Origin: Deroplatys truncata
Lineage: Eukaryota > Arthropoda > Insecta > Mantodea > Mantidae
Direction of reading: 5' to 3'
DNA length: 64,000 bases
Assembly: GCA_030765065.1 (NCBI GenBank)
Contig: CM060979.1
Span: 16,645,001 to 16,709,000, forward strand
The translations under genes and the position numbers were made by a program. The notes beneath the pieces are model-generated. The model made no database searches, had not been told where the DNA came from, and saw nothing but the letters and a program-made list of their open reading frames with translations. Positions 33,566 through 45,644 of this stretch are shown piece by piece. Position 1 is the stretch's first letter; every line of letters starts with the position of its first letter.

Positions 33566-34520
33566 TCTCTACTACGTATAGTAAGTAGGGGAAATATTGT
33601 ATTCCACCCAAAAATTCGATACCGATATTTCACCGGAAATATATGTTTTGAGACCCCCTGAATCCGATAAAGCATTTTTGGAAACTGTCCGTGTGTGTGT
33701 GTCTGTGAACAGCATAACTCAAAAACGAACAGTGGGATAAACACCAAACTTGGCATTTAGTTTTAGTATCTTCCAGAGATGCGACACGAAGGTTTTCAAG
33801 AAAATCCTCCCACCCCAGATTACCCTTTACATGAAACATTTTTCGAAAATTTGAATTTTCTCAAAAATGGCTCTAATGATTTTGATTAAAATATCATATG
33901 TTTAAGATACTTTCATGACAAATGAAATGTATATCTCGAATTTTCTGGGAATGCCTCCAAAACTATTTTTAATTGTGAACGACTTTTGCATAACTGGTAA
34001 ACCATAAGTGATAGACAAGCTTTTACTATACAAACAATGTAGATCGCGTTAAAATACACACTTTGTCGTATACCTTTTTTGTTGTTGTTTGAACCATTTT
34101 CGAGATATTGCTTGTTATTCCCTTAAATTTTCCAATACTTATACTTTTTCTCAAATGGAAATTCGTTATTCATTTTTTTTGTCCTGGTAATGCAAAGAGA
34201 ATGGAATACTCCACATAGCAACCAGCTCTTAAAATATTTGACTATCGCTTAAAGCCTACCAATTCCCCTTGCATCTGCAAGAAAATTAGCAATAAGATTA
34301 ACATCTTCTCGATATCTCGATTAACGTGAAGCATGTGGAGAATAAGAGGTTGTACAAGAGTAGAGAAAGTCATTGAGTGTAACATTGGAAATGCATATTT
34401 TGAGGACCCTGAATTCACAAAAAGCATTTTTAGAAAAAGGTCCTGTATGTATGTGTGTGCGTGTGTGTGTGAACAGCATAACTCAAAAACGAAAGTCGGA
34501 TAAATATCTTCAGAGTTTTT
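33566..34520 (+). repeat. HINE + copy and following fragment
   Basis: TCTCTACTACGTATAG at 33566 (first bases missing) to about 34385, then a second partial 5' segment 34388-34520 (TTTGAGGACCCTGAATTC, TG tract 34445-34471, AACAGCATAACTCAAAAACG). Confidence 0.85.
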
Positions 34521-35124
34521 CTTGTTATATAGTCGCTCGTTTCCCTTCAAAGAAAATAGCACGATATATTTGACATTAGCTGTGCCCTACAACACCTTGT
34601 TGGAGAAATTTCCACTTGTCGGATGTTACCTCAACAGTGCAGCAGATTAAACCTCGCAGTAAGCGCGCACAACGGGGAGTTCAACAAGAAACTTCGGTCT
34701 CTCATTTGTCTTTCTTGCCAGAGAACAAGGAAGACATATAGTTTATACACATTTCTCCAACACAGTTACAGTTCCACCGCAACTAACTTCTGTGTAACTG
34801 CCATTTTAGTGCGCGTCGAAATGTTGGGGGGGGGCACGACGTAAGAGGAATATTGCTTCCTAACATGGTTCAGTTGTCTTCTTTCTTGATGTGATGAAAA
34901 ATTAACTGAAGGAAAAGCGCTGTATCATACCTGTTGCATTTTTAATCCCTTCTTAAATGATTCAATACTTCTTTTTGCTTTCAACGTAAGTATTGTGATG
35001 GACCTCATTAATCGTATAAAAGGCGTCAACAGCGCTGCCAACCTCAGTAACCAAAATTTCACTAGAAAATATTCGAAAATATCATTAGATTTCAGTAGAT
35101 TCATTTAAAATTGGTAAGGCAAAG
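34521..35124. other. Unassigned stretch with G-run
   Basis: No gene seen; G-run at 34826-34834. Open frame 34623-34844 (MLPQQCSRLNLAVSAHNGE…) is not recognised. Confidence 0.35.
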
Positions 35125-35212
35125 GCTGGCGGCTTGGTTTAGATGGTGGAACACTTTTCTGTTGTTTCAAGGGTCCCGCGTTCGAATTCCGGCTGGACTC
35201 GTGGCAATTATA
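35125..35212 (+). repeat. tRNA-like SINE head
   Basis: GGCTTGGTTTAGATGGTGG (A-box-like) and GGGTCCCGCGTTCGAATTCC (B box) without a matching acceptor stem. It abuts the 3' tail of a minus-strand LINE. Confidence 0.6.
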
Positions 35213-36390
35213 TTGTAGTGGTAGTGGTAGTGGTGGTATTTATTAAGTATTTAGTATTACATTAATTGCATAACACAGTCACATGGGTCATAAGACCGTA
35301 CATGCTCTCTAGAAAAATACCTGGTCTGTATACGTAACTTGCAGTATCAACCAGAAAACAACTATTTTTTTTTACAATCACCGCACTATATACATACATA
35401 CATACATATAAAATTGAAAAAACACACTGAATCACACACTCAAACACACACACACACACAGTCACGCACAAGTACTCTAGCACCACATATGTTTAAAGAA
35501 AAATTACATAAACACCTTATCTCTTAGTACACGTACTTCCATTAAGTATGTGCCCAAGCTTGGCCAGTTTTGTCTGTTTAGAATCAAGTCCCAGCATGCT
35601 GTTCTCCGTCTGTTGGAAGCCAAAAATACTTCCGGAAATAGTTTTTTCCTAATACCCTCCGTCTGCACGCATGCTGCCAAAATATGCGTCCAGTCTTCTT
35701 GTTCCCCGCATAATGGGCAAATCCTCCTGCCATCGTCATCAACAATCTTGCGAGCTTTCCACCCTCCCAACCTAAGCCATGCTATTCCCGTCCTCTGTTT
35801 TATACAATTCCAAAATATGTTTCCTTACCACCTAGTTTTTATTTCATTTTGTAGCTCCAATGTTGATCTTTGTCTACATTCAGATTCTATTTTCTGCCTG
35901 TTTATATCGCATAGTCGTATTTTGACCTTTCTTACGGCACTGTGTGTATTTTCATTACCCCTTTGCCAGATATCATTTAAGCCAATTTTTGATAATTCGC
36001 GTTGCAACCCCGCCGCCCACCATTTTGGATGCTCTATGTTGTTCATTTGATGACGATAACCTATTGCTCTCAGAGTTGCTTGATCGCCTTTAATTATTCG
36101 CAGCCAGTACCTAACTGCGTTTAGTTTAGCAAATACAGCATCTTCCCAGCATCCTACCTCACGAAGAACTCCGTAGTTTGAAGTACCCCTCCCAAACCCT
36201 AGCATGCGCTTCCAGAAATTGCATTGTATTTTATTTACATTATCCACCCTCTCCCATCCCCACACTTCACTGCCGTATAGTAATGAGGACCTAACCATTG
36301 CTTCATACATGGTCTGTAATGTTTTTACTGGCATATCTGGTACCCTCAATACGTAAATGCCGTCCACTCTCGCTATTTTCGTGGGAAGAT
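35213..36390 (-). mobile_element. Non-LTR retrotransposon (LINE), 5'-truncated
   Basis: The minus strand encodes the C-terminal part of ORF2: SLLYGSEVWGWERVDNV and FWKRMLGFGRG, then WWAAGLQRELSKIGLNDIW (35825-36367), then after a frame break a C-x2-C-x7-H-x4-C zinc knuckle, CPLCGEQEDWTHILAAC (about 35680-35735). The 3' UTR ends in a trinucleotide-type tail of TACCAC units (35217-35240). The RT catalytic core is absent. A second copy is at 49530-51969. The plus-strand 166-aa frame here is an antisense shadow. Confidence 0.85.
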
Positions 36391-36514
36391 TGCACTAGCG
36401 CTCCTAACGGAAAGGAATGGTCAGTTTTGCAACAACTCTTTGTTTCTGTGCTTGCATATGCGGTCATGTTTTGAATTTGAAGAAGAAAGGCTTATATCGT
36501 TGTTCTGTTAGCAG

Positions 36515-37440
36515 TTAAGTTGAGTTTTATTTATGGACGCTCTTTAACTACTATAATTCTTAACGTCCCATTTTACGAGAGTGAGTCCATAAGTATCCGC
36601 ACACTATTTTTATCTTTCGTGGGTTGGCTGTATCGGTTTGTGCGCGCGCACGTCGACATGTTGTTCTTTTGTTTCCGCTTGTGGAATGTTTGTTCCAGTG
36701 AGTGTTGTATTGTTGCGTAATAATCACTGCTGCACTGATCACCGTTTGCACCAAGAAGAACAGCCTGTGGTTATCAGCTTATTGTCGTTTGGAGGTGGAC
36801 CAGGAGCCAAAATTCGCACAATATGGGAACAATGTTTTACCCCGGCCAAATGTGTAAATGTTCAAAAATGGTCGGACAACTGTGAATGACGAGGAAAGAG
36901 CAGGACGCCAACATTGAGCAAGACCGTATCCTGATTCAGAGAACTCGAAGATTGGCTGTCGATGAAGTGGCAAACCATATCTTTTGTGGTCCAGTTACAA
37001 ATGCCTTAAGGGGCTGTCACTTCACCACACACCAAGAAGTGAAGGAGGCGGTGCATACATGGCTTGCTGCTCAGCCGAAATACTTTTTCTTTGAGGGCAT
37101 CAGAAAGCTTGTGAACGATGGACCATGTGACTGAAAAGCAAGGGAACTACGTTGAAAAATGAGGTAATTGTGAGTTTATATTACTGTTATAATAAATTTT
37201 AAAAAAATATATAGGATAGTTATTGACTTAGTCTCGTATATTGGGCGTGAAAGACCGGCAGCTTTGCTGAGAGGCCTCTTTATCAGGCTTGAGGTTCTTT
37301 TACGTGCCGTAAATCTACGACACGGGACCACCAGCTTTACTTTCCTTTCGAAGGAATAAATGCTAAGGATTTTTACGCCCTCAAAAATCCCTCCACCTCG
37401 GGAACTAGAGGCTAGCATGGTAACCACTACACACGAAGGA
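36515..37440 (-). repeat. SINE (S-B) split by a deleted mariner
   Basis: 36515-36573 (TTTATGGACGCTCTTTAAC … AACGTCCCATTT) and 37239-37440 (TATTGGGCGTGAAAGACCGG … AACTAGAGGCTAGCATGG) join to the same order as the uninterrupted copies at 6250 and 58372. Confidence 0.9.
36576..37236 (+). mobile_element. Internally deleted mariner
   Basis: Inverted repeats CGAGAGTGAGTCCATAAGTA and TAGTTATTGACTTAGTCTCG with TA flanks (36574-36575, 37237-37238). 661 bp. The 3' end keeps a transposase C-terminus (TTHQEVKEAVHTWLAAQPKY, FFFEGIRKLV, GNYVEK, stop 37158-37160). The catalytic region is deleted. Confidence 0.9.
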
Positions 37441-37755
37441 TGACTCCCTATTTTAAGGAAAAGTATCACACAGATAATATTAAAGTAGTAGGTGTTCAGA
37501 GGCGCAAGAGAGACAATGCCAGAATTTTTTGCTTCCCTTCTTAAATTGTCGCTCATTTGCAATCCCGCAGCGTCCTGCTTCTCTCCCATGGCACTATCTA
37601 TGGGTAGTGGGCTTATCCCCAGGCATCATGCGCGTCTAGTGGTAGAATCAATAACTGCAAAAAATCTACCTGATTACAGAAAACGTCGCTAGCATTCCCT
37701 ATACGTCAGTGGCGTGATAGAAATCTAACTGTGGTTACTTAAAATGAAAAAAAAA
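37441..37755. other. Unassigned stretch
   Basis: No recognised gene or repeat between the SINE and the next HINE copy. Confidence 0.35.
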
Positions 37756-38464
37756 TCTGGTTGTTACGTTCATATGACTCTTTATCCTCTGTCGTTTATT
37801 AGTGGTACACAAACTATTCTTACTAAAGCTTATTTTTCTATCTACTTCATTTGAATCCAAAGAAACCTTTGCAGAAATAGCTACATTACACATTTCGCTA
37901 TAGATTAAAGGGGAACAGCGATAGTCAAATGTTTGAGAACTGGATGCTATATGCTGGCCTTAAAATTCCACACTGTTTCCATGACATCGCGAGAAACAAA
38001 TGACTATTGGCAGAACTTTAAGAAAATGTCCAAGAAATAAGCAATTCTAACCTTAAATAACGGATATCTCAGAAACGGCTTACACCACAAAAAAACCTTA
38101 TTTGAAACAAATTCTGTGATTTAACGAGATCTACATTTTTTGTGTGGTACGTTTTTGTCTATCGCTTAACGTCTACAGTTATACAAGATTGTATAAAATG
38201 ATTTCCGAATGAAGATTCATAGACTATTCCCAGCAAATTCAAGATACACATTTTGTCATGTAAATATCTTTAATATATGGTATTCAAATCAAAATTGTTC
38301 GAATCATTTTTTTAGAAAATAAAAAACTTCAAAACATTTTCTATGTAAAAGGTAGCACCGGGTGGGGGATTTTCTTGAAAATTTTCGTGTCGCATCTTTG
38401 GAAGATATTGAACTTAAATACCAAGTTTGGCATCTATCTGACTTTTCGTTTTTGAGTTATGCTG

Positions 38465-38505
<41 letters not shown>

Positions 38506-38634
38506 GGACATGTTTCCAAAAATGCATTTGGACTCAGAGGGCCTCAAAACTGAATTTCGGGTGAAATCTCGGTATCGAATTTTTGGGTGGAATGTAATAC
38601 CTTCTCTACCTATTAGGTACGTGGCAGAGAAAGT
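37756..38634 (-). repeat. HINE − copy
   Basis: TCTGGTTGTTACGTTCATAT … GTGGCAGAGAAAGT. Pure (CA)17-like tract at 38468-38502, one of the longest in the family here. Confidence 0.88.
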
Positions 38635-38668
38635 AAAACTAGGAACAACGTTATACATATTTTACATA

Positions 38669-40173
38669 CACTGGTGTGCAAAACCTAAGGACGAGATGGG
38701 TAAAGTGACGTAACAAATGAACTACTTGGTGGAAATAGATGAAGGTACGGGAGCACGTTGGCACACGTCACTCACACGTACACAGAAAGCTGGACGTCAC
38801 ATGGCGTGAGTGTAGCGAGCCTATAGTGCCAAATGTGTCTGGTCCCGCAACACGGGGCAGTTGACGAAACAGGACAAGATGGTGTGTGACAATTAGCGAG
38901 CTGTTACGGTGCACTGTAGTGGTATTCTTCATTGCAACATGGCCCTTAAACACCATTTGGATGACTTCACACGGGGAAGAATCATCGGGAAACTGGCAGA
39001 AGGGCGAAGTGTGACGAGTGTTGCTCAGGAGTTTGGAATTGCTCACAGCATTGTTTCACTACATGGCGAACCTTCCAAACCACAGGCACTGCTGTCCCAA
39101 AGACAGGTGGTGGTCGACCACACTCAACTACAGCAGCAAATGACCGCTACATTGTGCAACAGGCAAGAAGGGATCCACGCCAAACAGCGGGTGCAATTCA
39201 ACCACATTTAACAGGACAGCTAGGCACGCAATCTCACGATACACAGTGGCACGGACTACACAGAGGTGGTCTCTTTGCCCGACGGCCAGTACATTGTGTT
39301 GCATTGACATCCGCACATCGGCGGCACCGTTTGCGATGGTCCCAAGAGCATCAAAATTGGACCAACGAGGAATGGGCTCGCGTGCTTTTCTCGGATGAGA
39401 GCAGATTCAGTGTCAGTAGTGATTCTCGACGTACCTTTATCTGGCGAGAGGTGGGAACACGTAATGAACCCAGAAACATCCTTGAACATGATGGTTTTGG
39501 TGGTCCGGGTGTTATGGTTTGGGACGGCATAATGTCTCCAAATTTTTGAACACGGTACGCTCACTGGTCAACGTTATTGTGATACTGTACTCCTTCCCCA
39601 TGTACGTCTTTTCAGGGGTGCAGTCGGCCCTCACTTCGTTTTTATGGATGACAATGCGAGACCGTATCGAACAGCGCAGGTGAAGGATCTCTTGAAACGA
39701 GAGGATATTCGGCGAATGGAATCGCCTGTCCGTTCCCCCAATTTAAATCCCATCGAACACGTGTGGGATGCTTTGGGGAGACGCATTGCAGCACATCCAC
39801 ATGCACCAACAGCCATCCAACAGTTGTCAACAGCGCTGGTGGAGGAATGGAACGCCCTACCACAAGAACTGCTTACCAACCTTGTGACCAGCACGGGAGC
39901 ACGATGCTGAGCATGCATTGTTGTCCGTGGTGATGGTACATCCTTTTAAGCACCATGTATCTCTTTCTGTAAATCTAGAGAGACATCGTATGTCGTATTG
40001 ACTTTAGTGTAGCTTATGGTCTATGAATAAAAGTGGCATTTCTGTTCGTCTCATTGCATATTTCGTTTAGTTGCCTACTGTAGCAGTTCCCTCTATGTAT
40101 GATTCAGGTTTCATCGAGCTATGTGCCACAGCATGCGAAGATTAGTTTCGTCCTTAGGTTTTGCACACCGGTA
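38669..40173 (+). mobile_element. Tc1-like DNA transposon
   Basis: Left end CACTGGTGTGCAAAACCTAA and right end TTAGGTTTTGCACACCGGTA are inverted repeats; TA at 38667-38668 and 40174-40175. 1505 bp with a nearly complete transposase gene. Confidence 0.92.
38939..39910 (+). pseudogene. Tc1-like DD34E transposase, lightly decayed
   Basis: Starts MALKHHLDDFTRGRIIGKLA, with the HTH GRSVTSVAQEFGIAHSIVS. It shifts frame near 39060 and continues through RRDPRQTAGAIQ…GGLFARRPVHCV and RRHRLRWSQEHQNWTNEEWA. Catalytic residues: VLFSDESRF (first Asp), VFMDDNARPYRTAQ (second Asp), NLNPIEHVWDALGRRIA (Glu). The gap from the second Asp to the Glu is the Tc1 DD34E length. A stop with a short deletion lies near 39547. 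Last residues SRINL-type ending are replaced by TSTGARC, stop 39908-39910. Two or three breaks only, so a fairly recent insertion. Family unmistakable; not functional as read. Confidence 0.9.
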
Positions 40174-40175
40174 TA

Positions 40176-41344
40176 TATTCCAACCTTGTTGGTATTGCAG
40201 ATAAGAAAGTCTGGCTATGACAACTCGGATACCAATTAGTCTGCTATTTTCGCTTTATTCAAACACGAAGCCCTCGTTAACGAAATGAACCTTGTATTGT
40301 ATTGACATATCCCTAGAGGCAGAAACTTAAAACTTACATCGTTTATTGGAGATGACGGAGAGGGAGCTAAAAGCAGTTGCGACCTCCAACCGATTTGATC
40401 GAGGACTTAGGCCGATTATTCCTTTGACTTCATGCCCATTATTATAACTCACAGTAGGGGTATGTAGGAACATAAAAAGAGAAAAGACAAGAGATCATGG
40501 AAATGGTTCCTTCTTTTCTGGCTCCGTGGTTTCCTTCTTAATTGTTTCTATCTCCTTTATGCCCCAGTCGTACGTTCTCTTCCATTTTTTTAAACCCCTC
40601 CTTCTCTTTTCCTTTGTTCTCTAGTCGTGCACAACGTCGGAGTTGGAAAAGAAAGTTCTCTTCTCTTGCTTGTCTTGTTGGCTGGAATCACAAAAGAAGT
40701 TATACTATATGTATGGTTTACATACAGTTCGCCACTCTTCTTTGTTCTCTTTCTTCCGTTTTTTTCCCTCCCTCCTTTCTGCATTTGTGCAAGATGTTCT
40801 GGAGACGGTGTGTGTGTGCCTTGTTTGAAATCGTACATGGCAATTTTATTAATGCAGCGCGCCTAATGAATATTTGCTAAATCTCATAATTAAACTCGTA
40901 AAATGCGAGGAAAACTGCGATTGCACAAGTGCGGTAATGAAGAAGGAAATCTTGCTTGGAGATGAAGCAGAGTCAGCTCCGTGGCAAGCCATAACTCTCC
41001 TGCCATCTTCATTACAACTGCTATAAGGGCGTTTAAAACTTGGGAGAAACGAAGGAACGAAATAGGATTGCTACATGCTGAGAAAGCACAAGTAGGTATT
41101 TGCTTTGCTTTATCAGGACAGGAGCGGGTTAAAGCAGGGTTAGGTTAGGCGGGCACCTTGCACTGGCATAGGTGTACTCTAGTGCAGCGGTTTCCAAAGT
41201 TTCCATAACGTTAAAATTAACCATCTGAGAATTAATTCCATAGGAAGCCATATTAGTTTAAGATGGGAACCATAAACTCAAGGCACGAAGCGCACATCTC
41301 AGATTAGTTTTAAATTACAGTGCTTTATTGGACTAGGATAGGAC
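40176..41344. other. Unassigned, partly non-repetitive stretch
   Basis: Over 1.1 kb. Pyrimidine-rich 40540-40640. Overlapping open frames at 40542-40880 in all plus frames are low-complexity (Phe/Ser/Leu) and unconvincing. No transposon ends seen. Confidence 0.35.
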
Positions 41345-41800
41345 AGGAGCGGAGGGGGGACTTAGTACCTCCGCCTACGCAGATCTGATGTACCTAGGCA
41401 TCTGAAAGGGCTCCCCGGGAGGGAGGGATGAGACGAGGGCAGGTTCCCCCGCCCTGTGGGCTTACACATCCCCTGTGAAGCCCGGGAACTGGAGACCGCC
41501 CCCATTCCGGGAGTCGAAGGTTTACTAAGAGCATCGTTTTCCCCTGACATGCATATGCCGAGACCTCCCGCCGACACTTGCAACCCTGAAAGAGACCAAG
41601 CAGATAAAAGGTGAAGTGAAATGAGAATGGAAGTGAAATAAAGGGACAGGAAATTCGGGGGATGTAATGATCCTTCCTAGCATTAGCTTAGCGACCCGGG
41701 GAAACACCCGAGAAAAACCCATGGGTCAGGAAGGTCGGACGCGGGAATCGACCCCGGATGCGAGCTACAGACGTTACCGCCTGAGCCATCCCGCTCGGTT
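41345..41800 (-). repeat. tRNA-derived SINE with long body (S-A)
   Basis: Minus-strand head at 41730-41800 (GGGATGGCTCAGGCGGTAAC, GGGGTCGATTCCCGC) and a body with CCATGGGTTTTTCTCGGGTG, ATCATTACATCCCCCG and CTGGGAGCCC-like ends. Confidence 0.82.
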
Positions 41801-41828
41801 ATTTATGTTCCTAAGTACATACATGGTT

Positions 41829-42265
41829 ACCGAGCGAGTTGGCGCCGCGGTAACGTATGCGACTCACATTCTGAGGGTTCCGGATTCGGCGACCGTCCAT
41901 TTTTCGGGTTTTCCGGGGTCGGCAGGAGATGGTTCCTCTTCTGCCCCTCATTTCCTGTACCCATCATCTGTTTCAGGGTTGTAGAACCAAGCGAAGCTGT
42001 TCGGCTGGGCAAAGTTTCTTCCCTGGCTCGTTGAGGGACAGCTCAGTTAGGTCTCATCTCCGAGTGGATCCTGCCGTGGGCGGAGTAGGATGCGTTCGAT
42101 CTGGAAATGTTAGGAACCCCATCTATGTTTGCGACCGTCGTCGCCCTTTGGGTCTCATCCCTCCCTCCCAGGGGTCACGGTAGAAGTAAAAAGGGCCGTT
42201 GCCGCGTATTTGCGGTGCTCTGCCCCGGTTGCGTGGCTCTCCATTTGTTCGTTCCTTTACCTTTT
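41829..42265 (+). repeat. tRNA-derived SINE (S-A), opposite strand
   Basis: CCGAGCGAGTTGGCGCCGCG head and body through GGTTGTAGAACCAAGCGAAG and CAGGGGTCACGGTAGAAG to about 42265. It lies 29 bp from the minus-strand SINE, making a head-to-head pair. Confidence 0.82.
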
Positions 42266-42769
42266 GCATAACCCTAGTTAGTTAGCCAGAGCCATAACTC
42301 GGTATATAAACGTCAAATTGTTACATACGTAGTGTTTACCATTTAAATGTTATCAAAATCACACACCTTTCAAGTGACTGTTTTCATTTCATCCTTACCT
42401 TCAGTAAAAACTCCCATAATCTAGGTATAATGAAATACTTAACAAATGACCAGTCTTCATTCCTAGTCTCATGACAGTGTAACGCATAGGCAATATATAT
42501 TAACACCACAGACGTTACGCCTGAGCTATCCCGTTCAGTAATAACCATAAATATGACAACAAATTACTTTTCCCTAACAAGCATTTACATGTATTTATGG
42601 AACATGTCAGTCTCGCCGAAATATATATCTCTTTCATAAAACTGCTAGCCCTAGTCATTAGGATGGAGCTGGCAATCAATGGAGTTTAAGGGAAAACTAC
42701 CCGGCTAGACAAGTTTACTGTTGGTTATGTTCATGTAAGTTGAAAAACACGACGGACAGGCAAACACTT
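42266..42769. other. Unassigned stretch
   Basis: Contains a short SINE head-like fragment near 42505-42538 (CAGACGTTACGCCTGAGC, minus). Otherwise nothing recognised. Confidence 0.35.
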
Positions 42770-43436
42770 TATCTCTTCCTTACAACGCCACGTTCTCGTT
42801 GAGCGTTTCCCTACTCGCTCTTCTTACAAAACCTTATTCTTCTACCTGCTGCTTGTTAAACGACATAAACCTTTATTACACATTTATGCATTTCGTTGTA
42901 GACATAAAGAAACATTTTCCACATAAAGGGTAGTTTTGAGAAGGGGGGGGAATTCCTGAAAATATTCGAGTCGCATGCTTGGAAGACCCTGAACGTAAAT
43001 ACGAAGTTTGGTATTTAACCAACTTTTAAATTTTCAGCTATCTCTTCACACACGCGCGCGAGGTCCTTTTCTTTTTAGTTAAAATGCGTTTTTATGCATT
43101 CAGGGGATCTCAAAACGTATATGTTTAGTGAAATCGCGACATCGAATTTTTTAGTGGAGTGCAATACTTTCTCTACATATTGTAGTGATGGTTTTGACAT
43201 TTTTGTTCTTTGCATGACCAGGACAAAAAACGATTAGCGACTTCATAGACTATTCGCAGAAAATTCAAGATATACAAATATCTTAAACATATGGAATTTT
43301 AATCAAAAGCCTTAGTTATTTTTGAGAACATCAATTATAAGGAACGATTTTCCAAGTAAAGGGTACCTAGGGATGCAGAGGTTTTCTTGAAGATGCTGAA
43401 CTTAACAGAACTTGTGTTTAACCAACTTTTTCTAAA
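42770..43436 (-). repeat. Two old HINE − fragments
   Basis: 42770-43195 joins the terminal part directly to the TCCACATAAAGGGTAG block (internal deletion) and ends …TTAGTGGAGTGCAATACTTT. 43200-43436 is a second diverged fragment (CTTAAACATATGGAATTTTA…). Confidence 0.7.
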
Positions 43437-43450
43437 CATGCTTTCTTTTT

Positions 43451-44976
43451 ACTTTCTCTACTACGTATAGTAAGTAGGGGAAGTATTGCATTCCACCCAA
43501 AAATTCGATACCGAGATTTCACCGGAAATACATGTTTTGAGACCCCCTGAATACAAAAAAAAAGCATTTTTGGAAACATGTCCGTGTGTGTGTGTCTGTG
43601 AACAGCATAACTCAGAAACGAACAGTCGGATAAACACCAAACTTGGTATTTAGGTTCACTATCTTGCAGAGATGCGATACGAAGGTTTTCAAGAAAATCC
43701 CCCCACCCCAGACTACCCTTTACATGGAAGATTTTTCGAAAATTTTAATTTTCTCAAAAATGGCTCTAACGATTTTCATTAAAATATCATATGTTTAATA
43801 TATTGTCATGAGAAATGAAACGTATATCTCGAATTTTCTGGGAATGTCTCCAATAGTATTCTTCATTGTGAACGACTTTTGCATAACTGGTAAACCATAA
43901 GAGATAGACAAAATTTTACTACACAAAAATGTAGATCGCGTTAAAATACACAATTTACGTCATATACATTTCTTTTGTTGAGTGAACCGTTTTCGAGATA
44001 TTGCTTGTTATTCCCTTAAATTTTCCAATACTTATACTTTTTCTCAAATTCGTTATTCGTTTTTACTTTCTCTACTACGTATAGTAAGTAGGGGAAGTAT
44101 TGCATTCCACCCAAAAATTCGATACCGAGATTTCACCGGAAATACATGTTTTGAGACTCCCTGAATCCAAAAAAAGCATTTTTGGAAACATGTCCGTGTG
44201 TGTGTCTGTCTGTGTGTCTGTGTGTCTGTCTGTGTGTCTGTGTGTCTGTGTGTCTGTCTGTGTGTCTGTGTGTCTGTGTGTCTGTGAACAGCATAACTCA
44301 AAAACGAAGAGTCGGATAAACGCCAAACTTGGTATTTAGGTTCAGTATCTTTCAGAGATGCGACACGAAGGTTTTCAAGAAAATCCCCCCACCCCAGACT
44401 ACCCTTTACATGGAACATTTTTCGAAAATTTTAATTTTCTCAAAAACGGCTCTAACGATTTTGATTAAAATATCATATGTTTAAGATATTGTCATGACAA
44501 ATAAAATGTATATCTCGAATTTTCTGGGAATGTCTCCAAAAGTATTCTTCATTGTGAACGACTTTTCCATAACCGGTAAACCATAAGAGATAGACAAAAT
44601 TTTACTACACGAAAAATGTAGATCGCGTTAAAATACACAACTTATGTCATATACATTTCTTTTGTTGAGTGAACCGTTTTCGAGATATTGCTTGTTATTT
44701 CCTTAAATTTTCCAATACTTATACTTTTTCTCAAATACGTTATTCATTTTTTTATGTCCTGACATGCAAACAGAATGGAATGCGCCACATAGCAACCAGC
44801 GTTAAAATATTTGACTATCGCTTAAAAGCTACCATATTCCCCTTGCATCTACAAGAAAATTACCAATAAGATTGACATCTTGATATCTCGATTAACATGA
44901 AGCATATGGAGAATAAGCGTTTGTAAAATTAGATTGTACAAGAGTAGAGAAAGTCATGTGAGTGTAACACATCAGA
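43451..44976 (+). repeat. HINE dimer: copy within a copy
   Basis: The outer copy 43451-44064 stops in its internal T-run after TTCGTTATTCG; a complete inner copy 44065-44976 begins there. The outer 3' part is absent. The inner copy carries a long TGTGTCTGTC tract (44196-44285). Same arrangement at 49914-51620. Confidence 0.9.
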
Positions 44977-45642
44977 TTTTTTTTAATTTAGGTCACAGGA
45001 AGTAAAGCAATCGAGCAAGCTGTCCAAGTATACCACAATTACTTATCGTATGTTTAAGTGATGACTTTTGCTTATTTTCGTATTCTCTCTGATTTCCCCA
45101 GACGTTTCCTATCCTGTGAATTAATAGCTATTAATAACATTAAGAAAATTGACGTTGTTTTTGCACACTCGTTGCGGCGGGACAGCCGAGAACAGAGTTG
45201 AACTAGGTACATCTCTCCTTGGGGACCATCATGATCCCGCGGGATGAACTGTGTGTTTACAAGCCCACAATGCGCTACATACTGTTTCCAGCAGAACATA
45301 TCTCATTAGACGTGCCTGTCCACTTCATCACAACATTGGCACTGCCACTAGGGTCATGTACTGGTGTAGAAGCCTTGTACACCAGACTGAAGAGCAAATA
45401 TGCGGCATCTGAAGACCTGGAACTTCAGGAATACTCCCAAAGAAGAATCCATGGAGGGTTTCTCTTTTGAAACCCATTCGGATTATATGTTAAAGGGCAC
45501 CTCGTAGTGAAACACTCTCTTTAAGCATCATAAATATATCAGCATTTTAATGGGAATATCACCTGAACCATCAAAGCTACATGCATCATTTTTAACTGCA
45601 TATTCTATACTACTTGGGGCAGAAAATACCTTAAAATGAATA
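44977..45642. other. Unassigned stretch with an 83-codon open frame
   Basis: 45219-45470 (+) reads MIPRDELCVYKPTMRYILFP … LYTRLKSKYAASEDLELQEY. It is not low-complexity, but I do not recognise it and see no splice or promoter context. Possibly an old element fragment. Confidence 0.3.
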
Positions 45643-45644
45643 TA

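Noticed and set aside
35550-36050. Plus-strand 166-aa frame
   Set aside because: Antisense to the LINE ORF2 C-terminus; also seen in shorter form at 51727-52098 opposite the sister copy.
36560-36754. Frames around 36.6 kb as a host gene
   Set aside because: They lie in the 5' part of a deleted mariner defined by its inverted repeats and TA flanks.
37176-37589. Minus-strand 137-aa frame
   Set aside because: Runs across a SINE body and a mariner terminus; no domain, so it is chance.
38468-38502. CRISPR-like or regulatory repeat arrays from the many CA/TG tracts
   Set aside because: They are simple microsatellites at the fixed internal site of the HINE family.
40542-40880. Membrane-protein-like open frames (MFLSPLCPSRTF…)
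   Set aside because: Three overlapping frames in pyrimidine-rich DNA, all Phe/Ser/Leu-rich; composition alone explains them.
45219-45470. 83-aa frame as a host exon or gag-like piece
   Set aside because: No recognised domain, no splice signals I trust and no neighbouring parts; kept only as unassigned.
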